Notes: generated from the letters alone by a model not told the origin. Shown: positions 53,237-62,391, counted from the stretch's first letter. The stretch: DNA of 64,000 nt from Alkalibacterium iburiense (GCF_039521845.1 NZ_BAAACW010000108.1:8619-72618); one strand, 5' to 3'. Numbers and translations: made by a program.

Positions 53237-54199
53237 GTGCCTAATGATATGGAGATTAATTTATCAAAAGAATCATTAACTATTCTGGAAGCGTTATCTA
53301 GCGATACACGGATAAATATTATACATAGTTTATCTGAGAAAGATAAAAACATAAAAGATTTATCGAATGAACTCTTTATGTCAAGTGCGATAGTTTCTAG
53401 ACATATAAAAAAGTTAGAAGAAGCAAAATTAATAAAATCATATCGCATACCTGGAAAATTCGGGAGTCAAAAAATGTGTGCGCTGGCTATTGAAAAATTG
53501 TACATTACTTTTCCTTCAGTTATATATCCAAAGTTCTCAAAACACACACAGACTATTCAATTAGGTCATTATACAAATTATAAAGTGACTCCTACTTGTG
53601 GACTGTCCACTAGAAACAAAGTAATTGGTATACCAGATGATACAATGTATTTTATGGATCCAGAAAGAGTTAAAGCAGAGATTATTTGGTTTACTTCAGG
53701 TTTCGTAGAATATAAAATCCCCAATTTACTGAAGTATAATGAGAAACCAGAAGTACTTGAATTAAGCTTTGAAATTTCTTCCGAATTCCCAGGATCAAAT
53801 GATAATTGGCCTTCAGATATTACTTTCTATGTAAATGATATGGAGGTGGGTACTTGGACTGTTCCAGGTAATTATTCCGATGTTCGTGGAAAGTTAACGC
53901 CTAATTGGTGGCCTGATACCAATAGTCAATACGGTTTGCTGAAAAATTTGAGAATCAATTCTACACAAACTAATATGGATGGTGAGTTGATATCTAATAC
54001 AACAATAAATGACATTGATTTCAGTGAAAACTTAATAACTTTTCGGTTTGAAGTAAAGGATAGTGCAAAAAATGTAGGTGGATTAACTATATATGGAAAG
54101 AGCTTTGGTAATTACCCTCAAGATATAGATTGTACTTTATATTATTCTCAATCCCTCAACGATAGCAATCATGAAAAAGAGAAGTCTCCTAAGAAATGA
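53237..54199 (+). CDS. ArsR-like winged-helix regulator with C-terminal beta-rich domain
   Basis: The product (320 residues from GTG 53237, or 316 from ATG 53249, which better fits the GTGGGG site) begins with an ArsR-type winged helix: LSSDTRINIIHSLSEKDKNIKDLSNELFMSSAIVSRHIKKLEEAKLI. After residue 100 there is a beta-rich region of about 200 residues with LELSFEISSEFPGSNDNWPSDITFYVND and a C-terminal GLTIYGKSFGNYPQDI. That region resembles a carbohydrate-binding beta-sandwich more than any ArsR sensor I know. It is divergent from the GH2-importer 3 operon, which it probably regulates. The ligand may be a sugar (inference). Confidence 0.8.
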   Translation: MPNDMEINLSKESLTILEALSSDTRINIIHSLSEKDKNIKDLSNELFMSSAIVSRHIKKLEEAKLIKSYRIPGKFGSQKMCALAIEKLYITFPSVIYPKFSKHTQTIQLGHYTNYKVTPTCGLSTRNKVIGIPDDTMYFMDPERVKAEIIWFTSGFVEYKIPNLLKYNEKPEVLELSFEISSEFPGSNDNWPSDITFYVNDMEVGTWTVPGNYSDVRGKLTPNWWPDTNSQYGLLKNLRINSTQTNMDGELISNTTINDIDFSENLITFRFEVKDSAKNVGGLTIYGKSFGNYPQDIDCTLYYSQSLNDSNHEKEKSPKK

Positions 54200-54212
54200 G
54201 ACTTCTCTTTTT
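54174..54212 (+). terminator. Terminator overlapping the end of the ArsR-like gene
   Basis: AAAAAGAGAAGTCTC (54174-54188) pairs with GAGACTTCTCTTTTT (54198-54212). The stop codon lies inside the hairpin. Confidence 0.85.
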
Positions 54213-54223
54213 ATTTCACAATG

Positions 54224-54739
54224 TTAAAACGTTATATTCTCAGTTTCAATACATTCACGCATCCAATTATCGATTTTATCACCTCTATCTTCGACACTAC
54301 GTGCAGTGGTATTTACAGTGATCATTTTTGGATGGTAGGCTTTATCTGCATTATCAATTAACCATTGAGCAAAACTTTATGTTTAAGAATTAAATTATCT
54401 GACCAACCTCTATATTTTAATCGTTTTTCACGAAGTTTATCGTCACAATGAAGATTAATAAAGTAAACCTGACTAAAAGTCTGAAAATGGATGTTTTTTT
54501 CAATATTCCAAGGCATAACCGTTCCACATAAAACAGTCATTGTGTTATTTTGGGCGAGTTCACTAGCAACAATTACTCAAATATTTTTAATTTCCCGCCA
54601 ATCTGTAACCTCACCATAAATACTATCTATATCGAATAATTGTATATCAGGATTTTTTTCTTAAGAAAGGGACGACAGTAGATTTACCAACACCACTCGC
54701 ACCTGTGACTATAAATAATGGTGTTTTTCCTTGTTTCAA
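54224..54739 (-). pseudogene. Broken P-loop kinase/AAA-type ATPase gene
   Basis: Reading the minus strand from TTG 54739 (AGAGG upstream) gives KQGKTPLFIVTGASGVGKSTVVPFL, a clear Walker A. The frame then breaks at an A-run near 54660 and continues in another frame as PDIQLFDIDSIYGEVTDWREIKN. A stop codon interrupts it at about 54580, and it goes on as LAQNNTMTVLCGTVMPWNIE and VYFINLHCDDKLREKRLKYRGWSDN. It shifts once more near 54380 to FAQWLIDNADKAYHPKMITVNTT. The total of about 171 codons fits a small nucleoside- or shikimate-kinase-like protein. With at least two frameshifts and one stop it is very probably inactive, unless the differences are sequencing errors. Confidence 0.8.
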
Positions 54740-54810
54740 ATCACAGTACCTCTTATAATAGTAATTTTTCGTATACATTAAATTTTATCAATCCTAAAAG
54801 GGGATAAAAT

Positions 54811-54834
54811 AATTGGTGAAAATCTTAACCAATA
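54811..54834 (-). terminator. Weak terminator after the second small acidic protein gene
   Basis: ATTGGT (54812-54817) pairs with ACCAAT (54828-54833), followed on the minus strand by TATTTTAT. Confidence 0.4.
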
Positions 54835-54842
54835 AGATAAAA

Positions 54843-55088
54843 TCACTCTTTTTTCTTCTTTTTTGCTTTTTCTAACTCATCTACTTTATCTAGGTTAAAT
54901 GAATCAAAATCTTCGTCCTTTGGCTCTTCTGAACTCTCTTTTACATTCGATGGAGTAATTTCATCATCTCCCTCTGGATTCTCGAACACTTTATCTTCGT
55001 CTTTGTAATCAATATTTTCTGGTTTGTAATTAGTGCCTGCAGGGTATGGTGAATTAATGTTTGTAGGATCATTCGGATTTGGCATCAT
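54843..55088 (-). CDS. Small acidic protein, paralogue of the 35207-35476 product
   Basis: The 81-residue protein is hydrophilic, very acidic and ends in a Lys cluster (KAKKKKKE). NDPTN near the N-terminus and DEDFDSFNLDKVDE near the C-terminus match the 89-residue protein at 35207-35476 in the same order, while the middle differs. AGGAGG precedes ATG 55088. It lies 84 bases after a GH2 gene and could be on its transcript. I recognise no family and infer no function. Confidence 0.75.
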   Translation of the reverse strand: MMPNPNDPTNINSPYPAGTNYKPENIDYKDEDKVFENPEGDDEITPSNVKESSEEPKDEDFDSFNLDKVDELEKAKKKKKE

Positions 55089-55172
55089 GAAAACCTCCTA
55101 ATATTAGTAATTACTTATCGTGATTTTATCACACATCATAATCTAAAACGTAATATAGGACTTGACTATTTA

Positions 55173-56969
55173 TTACCCTTTTTTAAATTTAAAATGTGGT
55201 GAATTATTGATCTCTTTTACTTTACTTACATCTGCTTTGGGATTTCTATCGTATGTTAGCAGCCCATTGATTTCTTGCTCTACATCATATAATTGAGTAT
55301 AGCAAAACCCTGCTATAACTTCTGAATCATATACAGCTTCTATTACTCTCTTATATTCTGATAAAAACTGTTCTTCATTATCTACTGATGAGTATCCCCA
55401 ACCTTCTTGCTCGCCTTTTTTATATCCAATACCACCAAACTCTGTTAAAAGAATAGGCTCACCTTGATGGGAAAATCCACTAGCATAGATTGAGCGATTA
55501 GCAGACTTTGAATCGAGAATAGCATCTAAAATTCTTATATCAAATTTAAACTTCTCATACTTTTCTCTTTCTTCTGCCTCTCCATGTCCATAGTGATGTA
55601 CCGCGCCTATATCTGACCGAGTCATTTCCCATCCATCATTAGAAATAACAGGACGCGTTGTATCTAAACTATGAATGAGGTGGTATAATCCAAGTGAATA
55701 GTGTTGTTGTTGTTTATCCCTTCCTATATCATTTACACCCCAACTCTCGTTGAACGGAACCCAAGTTACAATAGATGGGTGGTTGTAGTCTCTTTTAATA
55801 ATTTCCAACCACTCGTTTGTAGCTAATGGTACGGAGCTCTCATCAAAAAATTGTGCAGAAGCAGACTCCCCCCAAACTAAAAACCCTAATTTGTCTGCCC
55901 AATAAAGAAAGCGTGGATCTTCAACTTTCTGGTGTTTTCGACAACCGTTGAACCCCATTTCCTTTGAAATTTCAATATCATATTTTAAAGCATTATCACT
56001 TGGTGCAGTCATAAGAGATTCGGGCCAGTAACCTTGATCTAAAACCAGTTTTTGATAATAAGGTTTATTGTTTAGGTAAACCAAACCATTTTCAGTATGA
56101 ATCTTTCTCATTCCAAAATATGACTTTACATTATCTAATATATTTTCATTCTCTAGTAATTTGATTTCTACATCAAATAAATTGGGAGTCTCTGGTGTCC
56201 AATGCCATCCATTGTGGTGATGAGATGTCCTAAAGATAGTCTTCTGATGAATATCAAAGGAAGCTGTATGAATAGAAGAGTACAGATCAAATGTAGTCTT
56301 AATGATAGTTTTTTCTTTAAAGGAAACGGTATATTCTATTTTTTTATTCTCTACAGTTCCATTTAAATAGGTTTTTACTTGAACCTGTCCTGAATCAATA
56401 TCTGGTGTAAAATAGATAGATTGAATATGATTTTCATTTACGGGTTCTATCCAAACCGATTGCCAAATACCAGTGGTATTTGTATACCATATGCCTAATG
56501 GTTTCTCTTCCCATATCTGTTTACCTCGAGGTATCATTTCATTTGTTCTAGGATCATGGACTCTAATCACAATTATTTCTTCATTTCCTGTTATATAGGG
56601 AGTTATATCAAGTGAAAAGGATGTGTGTCCTCCTTTGTGTTCACCAGCTTTATGCCCATTAATAAAAACCTCAGCGTAATAATCCACAGCACCAAAGTGA
56701 AGGATTAATTCTTTTTCTTTATATCCATCTGGAAGTGTAAATTCCTTCTTGTACCATACAGTCTCATGGTTTCCTTGGTCGTTAATACCACTCAATTTAG
56801 ACTGATAAACATAAGGTACTTCTATTTTCTTATCAAAAAGCTTATCTGACAAATACCATTTTTCTTTTAATCCTTTATTTTCATCATCGTAGGTAAAATC
56901 CCACTCCCCATTTAGGTTTATCCAATCTTTTCTTACGAACTGTGGTCTTGGGTATTCATTTCTAATCAT
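55173..56969 (-). CDS. GH2 family glycosidase, 598-residue type, substrate unknown
   Basis: This enzyme is a paralogue of the GH2 at 51282-53057. They share RNEYPRPQF, YF-G-MRKI, LDQGYW-ES, GFNG-RKHQK-ED-RFLYW, VPFNESWG (acid/base E408) and LLTEFGGIGY (nucleophile E510). It is cytoplasmic. ATG 56969 is favoured because AAGGAG lies 7 bases upstream; a longer reading from TTG 56987 would run through that site. The promoter with a full-match cre at 57237-57274 lies well upstream. The substrate is unknown. Confidence 0.87.
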   Translation of the reverse strand: MIRNEYPRPQFVRKDWINLNGEWDFTYDDENKGLKEKWYLSDKLFDKKIEVPYVYQSKLSGINDQGNHETVWYKKEFTLPDGYKEKELILHFGAVDYYAEVFINGHKAGEHKGGHTSFSLDITPYITGNEEIIVIRVHDPRTNEMIPRGKQIWEEKPLGIWYTNTTGIWQSVWIEPVNENHIQSIYFTPDIDSGQVQVKTYLNGTVENKKIEYTVSFKEKTIIKTTFDLYSSIHTASFDIHQKTIFRTSHHHNGWHWTPETPNLFDVEIKLLENENILDNVKSYFGMRKIHTENGLVYLNNKPYYQKLVLDQGYWPESLMTAPSDNALKYDIEISKEMGFNGCRKHQKVEDPRFLYWADKLGFLVWGESASAQFFDESSVPLATNEWLEIIKRDYNHPSIVTWVPFNESWGVNDIGRDKQQQHYSLGLYHLIHSLDTTRPVISNDGWEMTRSDIGAVHHYGHGEAEEREKYEKFKFDIRILDAILDSKSANRSIYASGFSHQGEPILLTEFGGIGYKKGEQEGWGYSSVDNEEQFLSEYKRVIEAVYDSEVIAGFCYTQLYDVEQEINGLLTYDRNPKADVSKVKEINNSPHFKFKKG

Positions 56970-57236
56970 AAGTAGTCTCCTTAACAAAAATTTTTCAATA
57001 GAGTAATATATTTTAAAACGTTCTTTTAATCTGAATCTCCCTTCTATAATTTGATATGACTTTATTGCGTTACTATCTTCTTGAGAAAAAATCTTCTGTG
57101 ACTATAAACTCTAATGGCTAGGCTACTAAGTGCTTTATTCAACTTTTGTCAATTTAATATTCTTAAATCACCACTTTCTATAACACTGCTTGTTTTAAGT
57201 TCTCCTTTGAGAGCTTACTTGACTGTCTCTTCCTCT

Positions 57237-57274
57237 ATTATGATTATAATCGATATTTTTGTCAACGCTTTCAT
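57237..57274 (-). promoter_or_regulatory. Promoter with full-match cre box for GH2 (55173-56969)
   Basis: Minus strand: -35 TTGACA (57260-57265), 17-base spacer, -10 CATAAT (57237-57242). Reversed, ATGAAAGCGTTGACA (57260-57274) matches the cre consensus at all positions and covers the -35. Confidence 0.72.
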
Positions 57275-57370
57275 TAGTAGTTTCAAATTTCTAAATCCAC
57301 TAAAAGTACTTTCTTCTTAAATAGCTTCATCACTCTTTTGATTACTATGTTTAACTTTCATAAAAGATAT

Positions 57371-57400
57371 ACGGACTACCCCTTTTAAGGTGTAGTCCGT
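57371..57400 (-). terminator. Hairpin after the GH38 operon
   Basis: ACGGACTAC (57371-57379) pairs perfectly with GTAGTCCGT (57392-57400). On the minus strand only a broken T-run (TATATCTTTTAT) follows, so termination may be moderate. Confidence 0.6.
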
Positions 57401-57419
57401 GCAAATTTAACCGTCTGAT

Positions 57420-60400
57420 TTATTCTATTAAAAAAGTCTTAACTTCATAAGGCTTCAAATCAAAGCTAATAGGCTTTGTGTTTTCTTTAATTTTCTCGGA
57501 GATTGGCTTTTCCATCAAATTGGTCTCCTGCCAAGTCTGATAGTTAAATTTTGGAGAAAGTGAAACTGTCTGTCTTCCTCCAGTGAAGTTATGGAGTCTT
57601 ATAATTACACCATTATTATCTTCTGCTTTTTTTATAGTGTCAATTATCACTGACTCATCGCTTTCGATTTCGATAAATTGATTACTATTGAATTTTCCAC
57701 TTAATAATTTAAGTGGAGAATTGAGAGCCCAAGCAGTTTCAACTGTTCTTCCTTCAACATAGTCTCCTTCATGGGGATACAATGAATAAACAAATGAATG
57801 CTCCCCTATATCCGCATCTGGATCAGGATAGATTGGTCCTTTAAGAAGTGATAAGCGCATAGTAGAATCTTTTATATCATATCCATACTTCGAATCATTT
57901 AGAAGGCTGACTCCGTAGCCTTTTTCTGAAATATCAGCCCATTGGTGACCAACAGTTTCGAATTTCGCCATTTCCCAACTTGTATTCCAATGTGTTGGAC
58001 GCTTAGCATTTCCGTATTGAATGTCATAGGTTGCCTCGGTAGCTCTAACATCTACGTCAAATTTAACTTTTAGTAATTGTTGGCGCTCTTTCCAATTCAC
58101 GTTTGTCGAGAAATCAATACGTCTACTATCACAATATACTTTCATATCTTGCTTTATAGATGAAAATCCAAAATTGTAAGTGAACTCAATAACTGCAAAG
58201 AGTTCATTTACCTCTTTTATAACAATTGAGTCAGCTGTTAGATTTTTCCCTTTTTCTTGATAAAATATATCGATGTCCCATGCATCCCATGCTAATGGCT
58301 TATCTTCAAATAATTGGAATACATTTCCAGTACCGTTAGCAGACAGAACTTCACGAGTATGTTCTTTATCATAAATAGAAGATAAATGTCCATCTTCATT
58401 CCATTCTATAGTATAAAAAGGTGTGTCTATTCCATTTTCTCTAGATGAAAAAGGATGAGCATTATTTGATACTGCTTCTCCTTCTTTAAAATAAATAGCT
58501 TTGCTTCCAAGTGGAGGTACTTTTTCAATATATACGTGTATCTGCCCATCAACTTGAACTGTCTTCAGTGTATTGTCCTGTTCATCAATGAAATATCCAT
58601 TTTCATAATCAGTACTACTCAAACTAATAATTTCATCCCTACTCCATGAAGCTGTATTAAATACAGTCCAAACGGAAGTTTCTTTATCAAGTAATTCAGA
58701 GAATTTATCTATTTGCTTATCTACAGTATCTTTGGCTTCTTGATACTCAACTTCTGAATCTTCATACACTTCTTTAATAGAAGACCCTGGGATAATATCA
58801 TGGAACTGATTACGTAGTATAATCTTCCATCCATCATTTAATTCTGCTTGCGGAAATTCTTCTTGTGTCAATGTATTCCCCCAAGCCCACAAAATCTCTG
58901 CATCTCTATAAGCTAACTCTAATTTTCTATTCCACATTTTATTTCTTGCTTGAGATGTATATGTTCCTCGGTGTAGCTCTAAATAGAGCTCGCCATCCCA
59001 TGTGTGAACATACTTTCCTTTTTTCTTAGCTTCTTCTATCGTTTCTTCTAATTCTTTAAAGTATTTCCCAGCTTTTCCAGGTTGTAAATTCGGTAGTCCA
59101 GGTAATCTTTGAATTCTTCTAGCTTTTTCAAGATGTGTTCGATTAACTCCTCCACCACCATCGCCGTAACCATAGGCAATAAGCAGATTTTTATTAATAT
59201 CTTTATCTCTATAACTATCATAAACACCTTTAACAGTGTAAGGATTAATTTCACCATTGTAGGTGTAAGCAGAAAATTCTTCTGAACCTTTAGAACTTGG
59301 TGTCGTTATAAAGTGAGTTAAAATTTCTGAGCCATCTAATCCTTTCCAATAGAAAGTGTCATTGGGCATTCTATTGAGTTGACTCCAACTAATTTTAGTC
59401 GTCATAAACAAATCGATTCCCGACTTTTTTAAGATTTGAGGCAATGCCCATGAATAACCAAAAACATCAGGCAACCACAGATATTTCGTTTCATGATTAA
59501 ATTCTTTTTTCATAAAACGACTTCCAAATAATAGTTGCCGTACGAGTGATTCTCCAGAGGGAATATTAGCATCTGATTCTAACCACATAGCCCCTTCTAT
59601 TTCCCACTTATCTTCTCGTACTTTTTCTTTTATTTTCTCGTACAATTCTGGATAGTCTTCTTTTAGATATTCATACAATTGAGGCTGAGTTTGTAAAAAT
59701 ATATACTCTGGATATTGCTCCATCAGACGAAATACTGTTGAAAATGATCGAGCAGCTTTCTCACGAGTATGCTTTAATCTCCATAACCAAGCCACATCAA
59801 TATGTGTATGTCCAACCATTGTTACATTTATATCTGATTTTTTTTCAAGACTATCAATTCCGTTTTGTAAATAGTGATTCGCCTTCTCAACTGAATCATA
59901 AAATGATGGACTTCCTTCGTCAGACCAATCTACTTTCTTAAATGTATCATCTAATAATTCTAATAGATTTACTCGGTCAGAATCATTTTCATCTAATATC
60001 TCTATAGTCTCTATGATGACTAAGGCAGTGTAGTATAAATCATCAGTACTATGGCATAAAACAGAAGAGTCAGCATATTTAAATAAATGCCAAATTTCTC
60101 CTGCAACTCCCCCTCCTTCCAAACCTCCCCATAGTCTTAAGGCTACACTTATGGTTTGATTTGCAAATGATTTATCAATAAATACTTCCTTATGATTTCC
60201 GTCAACTGCTTGATAAGGTTCATCATTTATATATAACATTGCTTCAAATCCAGAATTATTTCCTTCCGATGATTTACCAAAATCAAATAATAGTACAAAG
60301 TCCTCTTCATTTGACACTTCTGGCACATCTACTTCACCCATAATCCAGAAATACCGATCTCTACCTTCCCATAAACGATTAACAGTTAACTTTTCTGCCT

Positions 60401-60545
60401 TTTCAGAAACGTTTTGTGGAGGATATTTCTCACTTTTACTCTCATCTTCGTGGATAGTCCATCCCTTGATTGGTTTTCTATTTTTATAACGAAGTGGTTC
60501 GATTTCAAGTACTCGATTTGTCAGTTTTTCTAATTTGAATAACAT
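57420..60545 (-). CDS. GH38 alpha-mannosidase, large form (paralogue)
   Basis: The 1041-residue protein aligns end to end with the GH38 at 23342-26476. Zinc ligands are H248 and D250 in THIDVAWLWRLKHTREKA. The nucleophile is D360 in WLPDVFGYSW. DGELYLELHRGTYTSQAR and the closing PYEVKTFLIE are shared as well. It is cytoplasmic and broad alpha-mannosidase activity is expected. It is the last gene after importer 4, 35 bases from the MalG-like gene, which suggests that importer 4 also delivers a mannosylated substrate. Confidence 0.92.
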   Translation of the reverse strand: MLFKLEKLTNRVLEIEPLRYKNRKPIKGWTIHEDESKSEKYPPQNVSEKAEKLTVNRLWEGRDRYFWIMGEVDVPEVSNEEDFVLLFDFGKSSEGNNSGFEAMLYINDEPYQAVDGNHKEVFIDKSFANQTISVALRLWGGLEGGGVAGEIWHLFKYADSSVLCHSTDDLYYTALVIIETIEILDENDSDRVNLLELLDDTFKKVDWSDEGSPSFYDSVEKANHYLQNGIDSLEKKSDINVTMVGHTHIDVAWLWRLKHTREKAARSFSTVFRLMEQYPEYIFLQTQPQLYEYLKEDYPELYEKIKEKVREDKWEIEGAMWLESDANIPSGESLVRQLLFGSRFMKKEFNHETKYLWLPDVFGYSWALPQILKKSGIDLFMTTKISWSQLNRMPNDTFYWKGLDGSEILTHFITTPSSKGSEEFSAYTYNGEINPYTVKGVYDSYRDKDINKNLLIAYGYGDGGGGVNRTHLEKARRIQRLPGLPNLQPGKAGKYFKELEETIEEAKKKGKYVHTWDGELYLELHRGTYTSQARNKMWNRKLELAYRDAEILWAWGNTLTQEEFPQAELNDGWKIILRNQFHDIIPGSSIKEVYEDSEVEYQEAKDTVDKQIDKFSELLDKETSVWTVFNTASWSRDEIISLSSTDYENGYFIDEQDNTLKTVQVDGQIHVYIEKVPPLGSKAIYFKEGEAVSNNAHPFSSRENGIDTPFYTIEWNEDGHLSSIYDKEHTREVLSANGTGNVFQLFEDKPLAWDAWDIDIFYQEKGKNLTADSIVIKEVNELFAVIEFTYNFGFSSIKQDMKVYCDSRRIDFSTNVNWKERQQLLKVKFDVDVRATEATYDIQYGNAKRPTHWNTSWEMAKFETVGHQWADISEKGYGVSLLNDSKYGYDIKDSTMRLSLLKGPIYPDPDADIGEHSFVYSLYPHEGDYVEGRTVETAWALNSPLKLLSGKFNSNQFIEIESDESVIIDTIKKAEDNNGVIIRLHNFTGGRQTVSLSPKFNYQTWQETNLMEKPISEKIKENTKPISFDLKPYEVKTFLIE

Positions 60546-60580
60546 TAAATCACCCCAAAAAAATATTATAGTGTAACTAA

Positions 60581-61405
60581 TTATCCTTTAGTAGCCCCGC
60601 CAAAGCTAAAGCCTGCAGACATATACCGCTGAGCAATATAATACAGTATGACTACTGGCATGGTATATAGTACTGAAAATGCAGCTAATCTGCCGTATTG
60701 GATTAATCCATAGTTTCCAAAGAATTGGAAAATAGTAACCGATGCTGGCATTTTATCTTGTGAAGATAATAGAATAAACGGAACAAAAAAGTTCCCCCAA
60801 CTTCCAGTATACGTGAAGATTAATACAGTAAACATCCCCGGTACCATTAATGGAGCTACTACTTTTCTTAAGCCAGTAGCAACCGATGCGCCATCCACCC
60901 ACGCAGACTCTTCTAGCTCAATAGGCACAGAGTCCATGAAATTCTTCATCATCCATATTGCATAAGGTAAGGCAGATCCTATTAGGAAAAACATAACAGC
61001 TATCAAATTATCTTCAAATCTTAGTAACAAGAATAATTGAAACACAGGTACAATTACAGCTGTCATGGGTAATGAGGTTAAAAATAAAATAGTGTACAAG
61101 AACGGCTTTTTATAGCTTGCTCTGTATCTAGATAAAGGATATGCTGCCAAGACAGCAATGATAACCACTATTATAGATTGGCCACCAGATAATAAAAGTC
61201 CAATGCCAAAAGAGCGTACAATTGCTGGATCTTGAATAATACTTAAATAATTTTCCATTGTTATTTCGTCAGGAATTTTAAGTGATTGTATAGCATTTGT
61301 GTCCACAGAAGCTACAAGCATCCAAATTAGAGGAAGAACAAATAACAAAGCTACAATCACTAACACAATGTGGTGAATTGTTTTTTCTGTCTTACTTACA
61401 TTCAT
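60581..61405 (-). CDS. ABC sugar permease, MalG-like (importer 4)
   Basis: The 274-residue membrane protein has the EAA-type loop ESAWVDGASVATGLRKVVAPL and six predicted segments. The helical PYAIWMMKNFMDSVP segment precedes the loop. It starts after TTAGGGGG and lies 11 bases from the MalF-like gene. Confidence 0.9.
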   Translation of the reverse strand: MNVSKTEKTIHHIVLVIVALLFVLPLIWMLVASVDTNAIQSLKIPDEITMENYLSIIQDPAIVRSFGIGLLLSGGQSIIVVIIAVLAAYPLSRYRASYKKPFLYTILFLTSLPMTAVIVPVFQLFLLLRFEDNLIAVMFFLIGSALPYAIWMMKNFMDSVPIELEESAWVDGASVATGLRKVVAPLMVPGMFTVLIFTYTGSWGNFFVPFILLSSQDKMPASVTIFQFFGNYGLIQYGRLAAFSVLYTMPVVILYYIAQRYMSAGFSFGGATKG

Positions 61406-61416
61406 TTTGTTTCCCC

Positions 61417-62337
61417 CTAAATTTTAACTTTTAAGAATTTAATATAGAATAAGCTAAATATAGCCCCTATGAGTAATAAAACTAAAGATATGGCTGTTCC
61501 ATAGCCTAGTTGGAAACTAACAAAAGCTTGTTGGTACATGTAGACTGGTAAAGTCATAGTCGAGCCACTTGGCCCTCCGCCAGTCATAGTGTAAATAAGT
61601 GTGAATACTCCTAGTGTTTGTAATGTAACTAGCAATAAATTAGTCACTATCGTTCCTTTTACCATAGGTATTGTAATATTCCATACTGATTTCCATCTTG
61701 AAGCTCCATCCATAATAGCTGCTTCTTCCACTTCAGTTGGTATATCATCAAGAGCTGTTTGGAAAGCCATCATTGAAAAAGCAGTCCCTCTCCAAATATT
61801 AGCTACTACAACACTCACCATTGGGTATTGAAAAAGCCAAGCCACTGGTTCCTGAGGTAAAAACGGAAGATATTGTCCTAAAAAAGTAAGAACATTATTT
61901 ACAGTCCCACTGTCTCCCAGAAATATAGTCCATGCAAAACCTACCACCACCTCTGGTGTCACCCAGGCAGCAATTACTGCTATCCCTATAATTCTTCTAA
62001 AGGTAGAATTTTTACCTTTCATCATAAAAGCAATGATAAACCCCATTAAACATTGACCTAATATCGCTGAAAAGAAAACGAAAATGAGAGTTAGAATAAT
62101 ACTACTATAGAGTTGATTATCATTGAACATCCTAACAAAATTATCAAAACCTACAAATTGAAGTTGCTGGGCTTGAAATCCTGTTAAGGCTAAATTTGTA
62201 AAAGCGAATACAATAGTCAAAACCATCGGTACCAAGAAAAATATTGCAAGAACTACAAATGCTGGAGACAAGAAAATAGAAGTCTTTGTATTATCTGAGA
62301 GTCTCTTGTGCTTTTTATCGGCCGCATAACTAGCCAT
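61417..62337 (-). CDS. ABC sugar permease, MalF-like (importer 4)
   Basis: The 306-residue membrane protein has the MalF pattern with SPAFVVLAIFFLVPMVLTIV, GGGPSGSTMTLPVYMYQQ and the EAA loop EAAIMDGASRWKSVWNITIP. It follows the lipoprotein gene after a perfect palindrome at 62366-62391. Confidence 0.9.
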   Translation of the reverse strand: MASYAADKKHKRLSDNTKTSIFLSPAFVVLAIFFLVPMVLTIVFAFTNLALTGFQAQQLQFVGFDNFVRMFNDNQLYSSIILTLIFVFFSAILGQCLMGFIIAFMMKGKNSTFRRIIGIAVIAAWVTPEVVVGFAWTIFLGDSGTVNNVLTFLGQYLPFLPQEPVAWLFQYPMVSVVVANIWRGTAFSMMAFQTALDDIPTEVEEAAIMDGASRWKSVWNITIPMVKGTIVTNLLLVTLQTLGVFTLIYTMTGGGPSGSTMTLPVYMYQQAFVSFQLGYGTAISLVLLLIGAIFSLFYIKFLKVKI

Positions 62338-62365
62338 TTTATCGCCCCTTTTACTTGTTTATGGA

Positions 62366-62391
62366 AGAAAGGAGACAATTGTCTCCTTTCT
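62366..62391 (-). terminator. Perfect palindromic hairpin between lipoprotein and permease genes (importer 4)
   Basis: The 26 bases form a perfect inverted repeat (half-site AGAAAGGAGACAA). No T-run follows, so it more likely stabilises the lipoprotein message or limits read-through than terminates fully. Confidence 0.7.

Larger units (their letters stand above)
56970..57419 (-). other. Long intergenic region with promoter and about 260-base leader
   Basis: These 450 bases hold no convincing gene; an open frame at 57114-57320 lacks a ribosome site and protein-like composition. The promoter/cre at 57237-57274 reads toward the GH2 gene and implies a 5' leader of about 260 bases. The hairpin at 57371-57400 closes the GH38 operon. 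Confidence 0.65.

Noticed and set aside
53237..54199. A metal-sensing ArsR repressor
   Set aside because: I see no Cys- or His-rich metal motif in the winged-helix part, and the gene neighbours are sugar-related.
57114..57320. A 68-codon open frame on the plus strand
   Set aside because: It has no ribosome site and overlaps the promoter/cre and leader of the divergent GH2 gene; its composition looks like translated AT-rich non-coding DNA.
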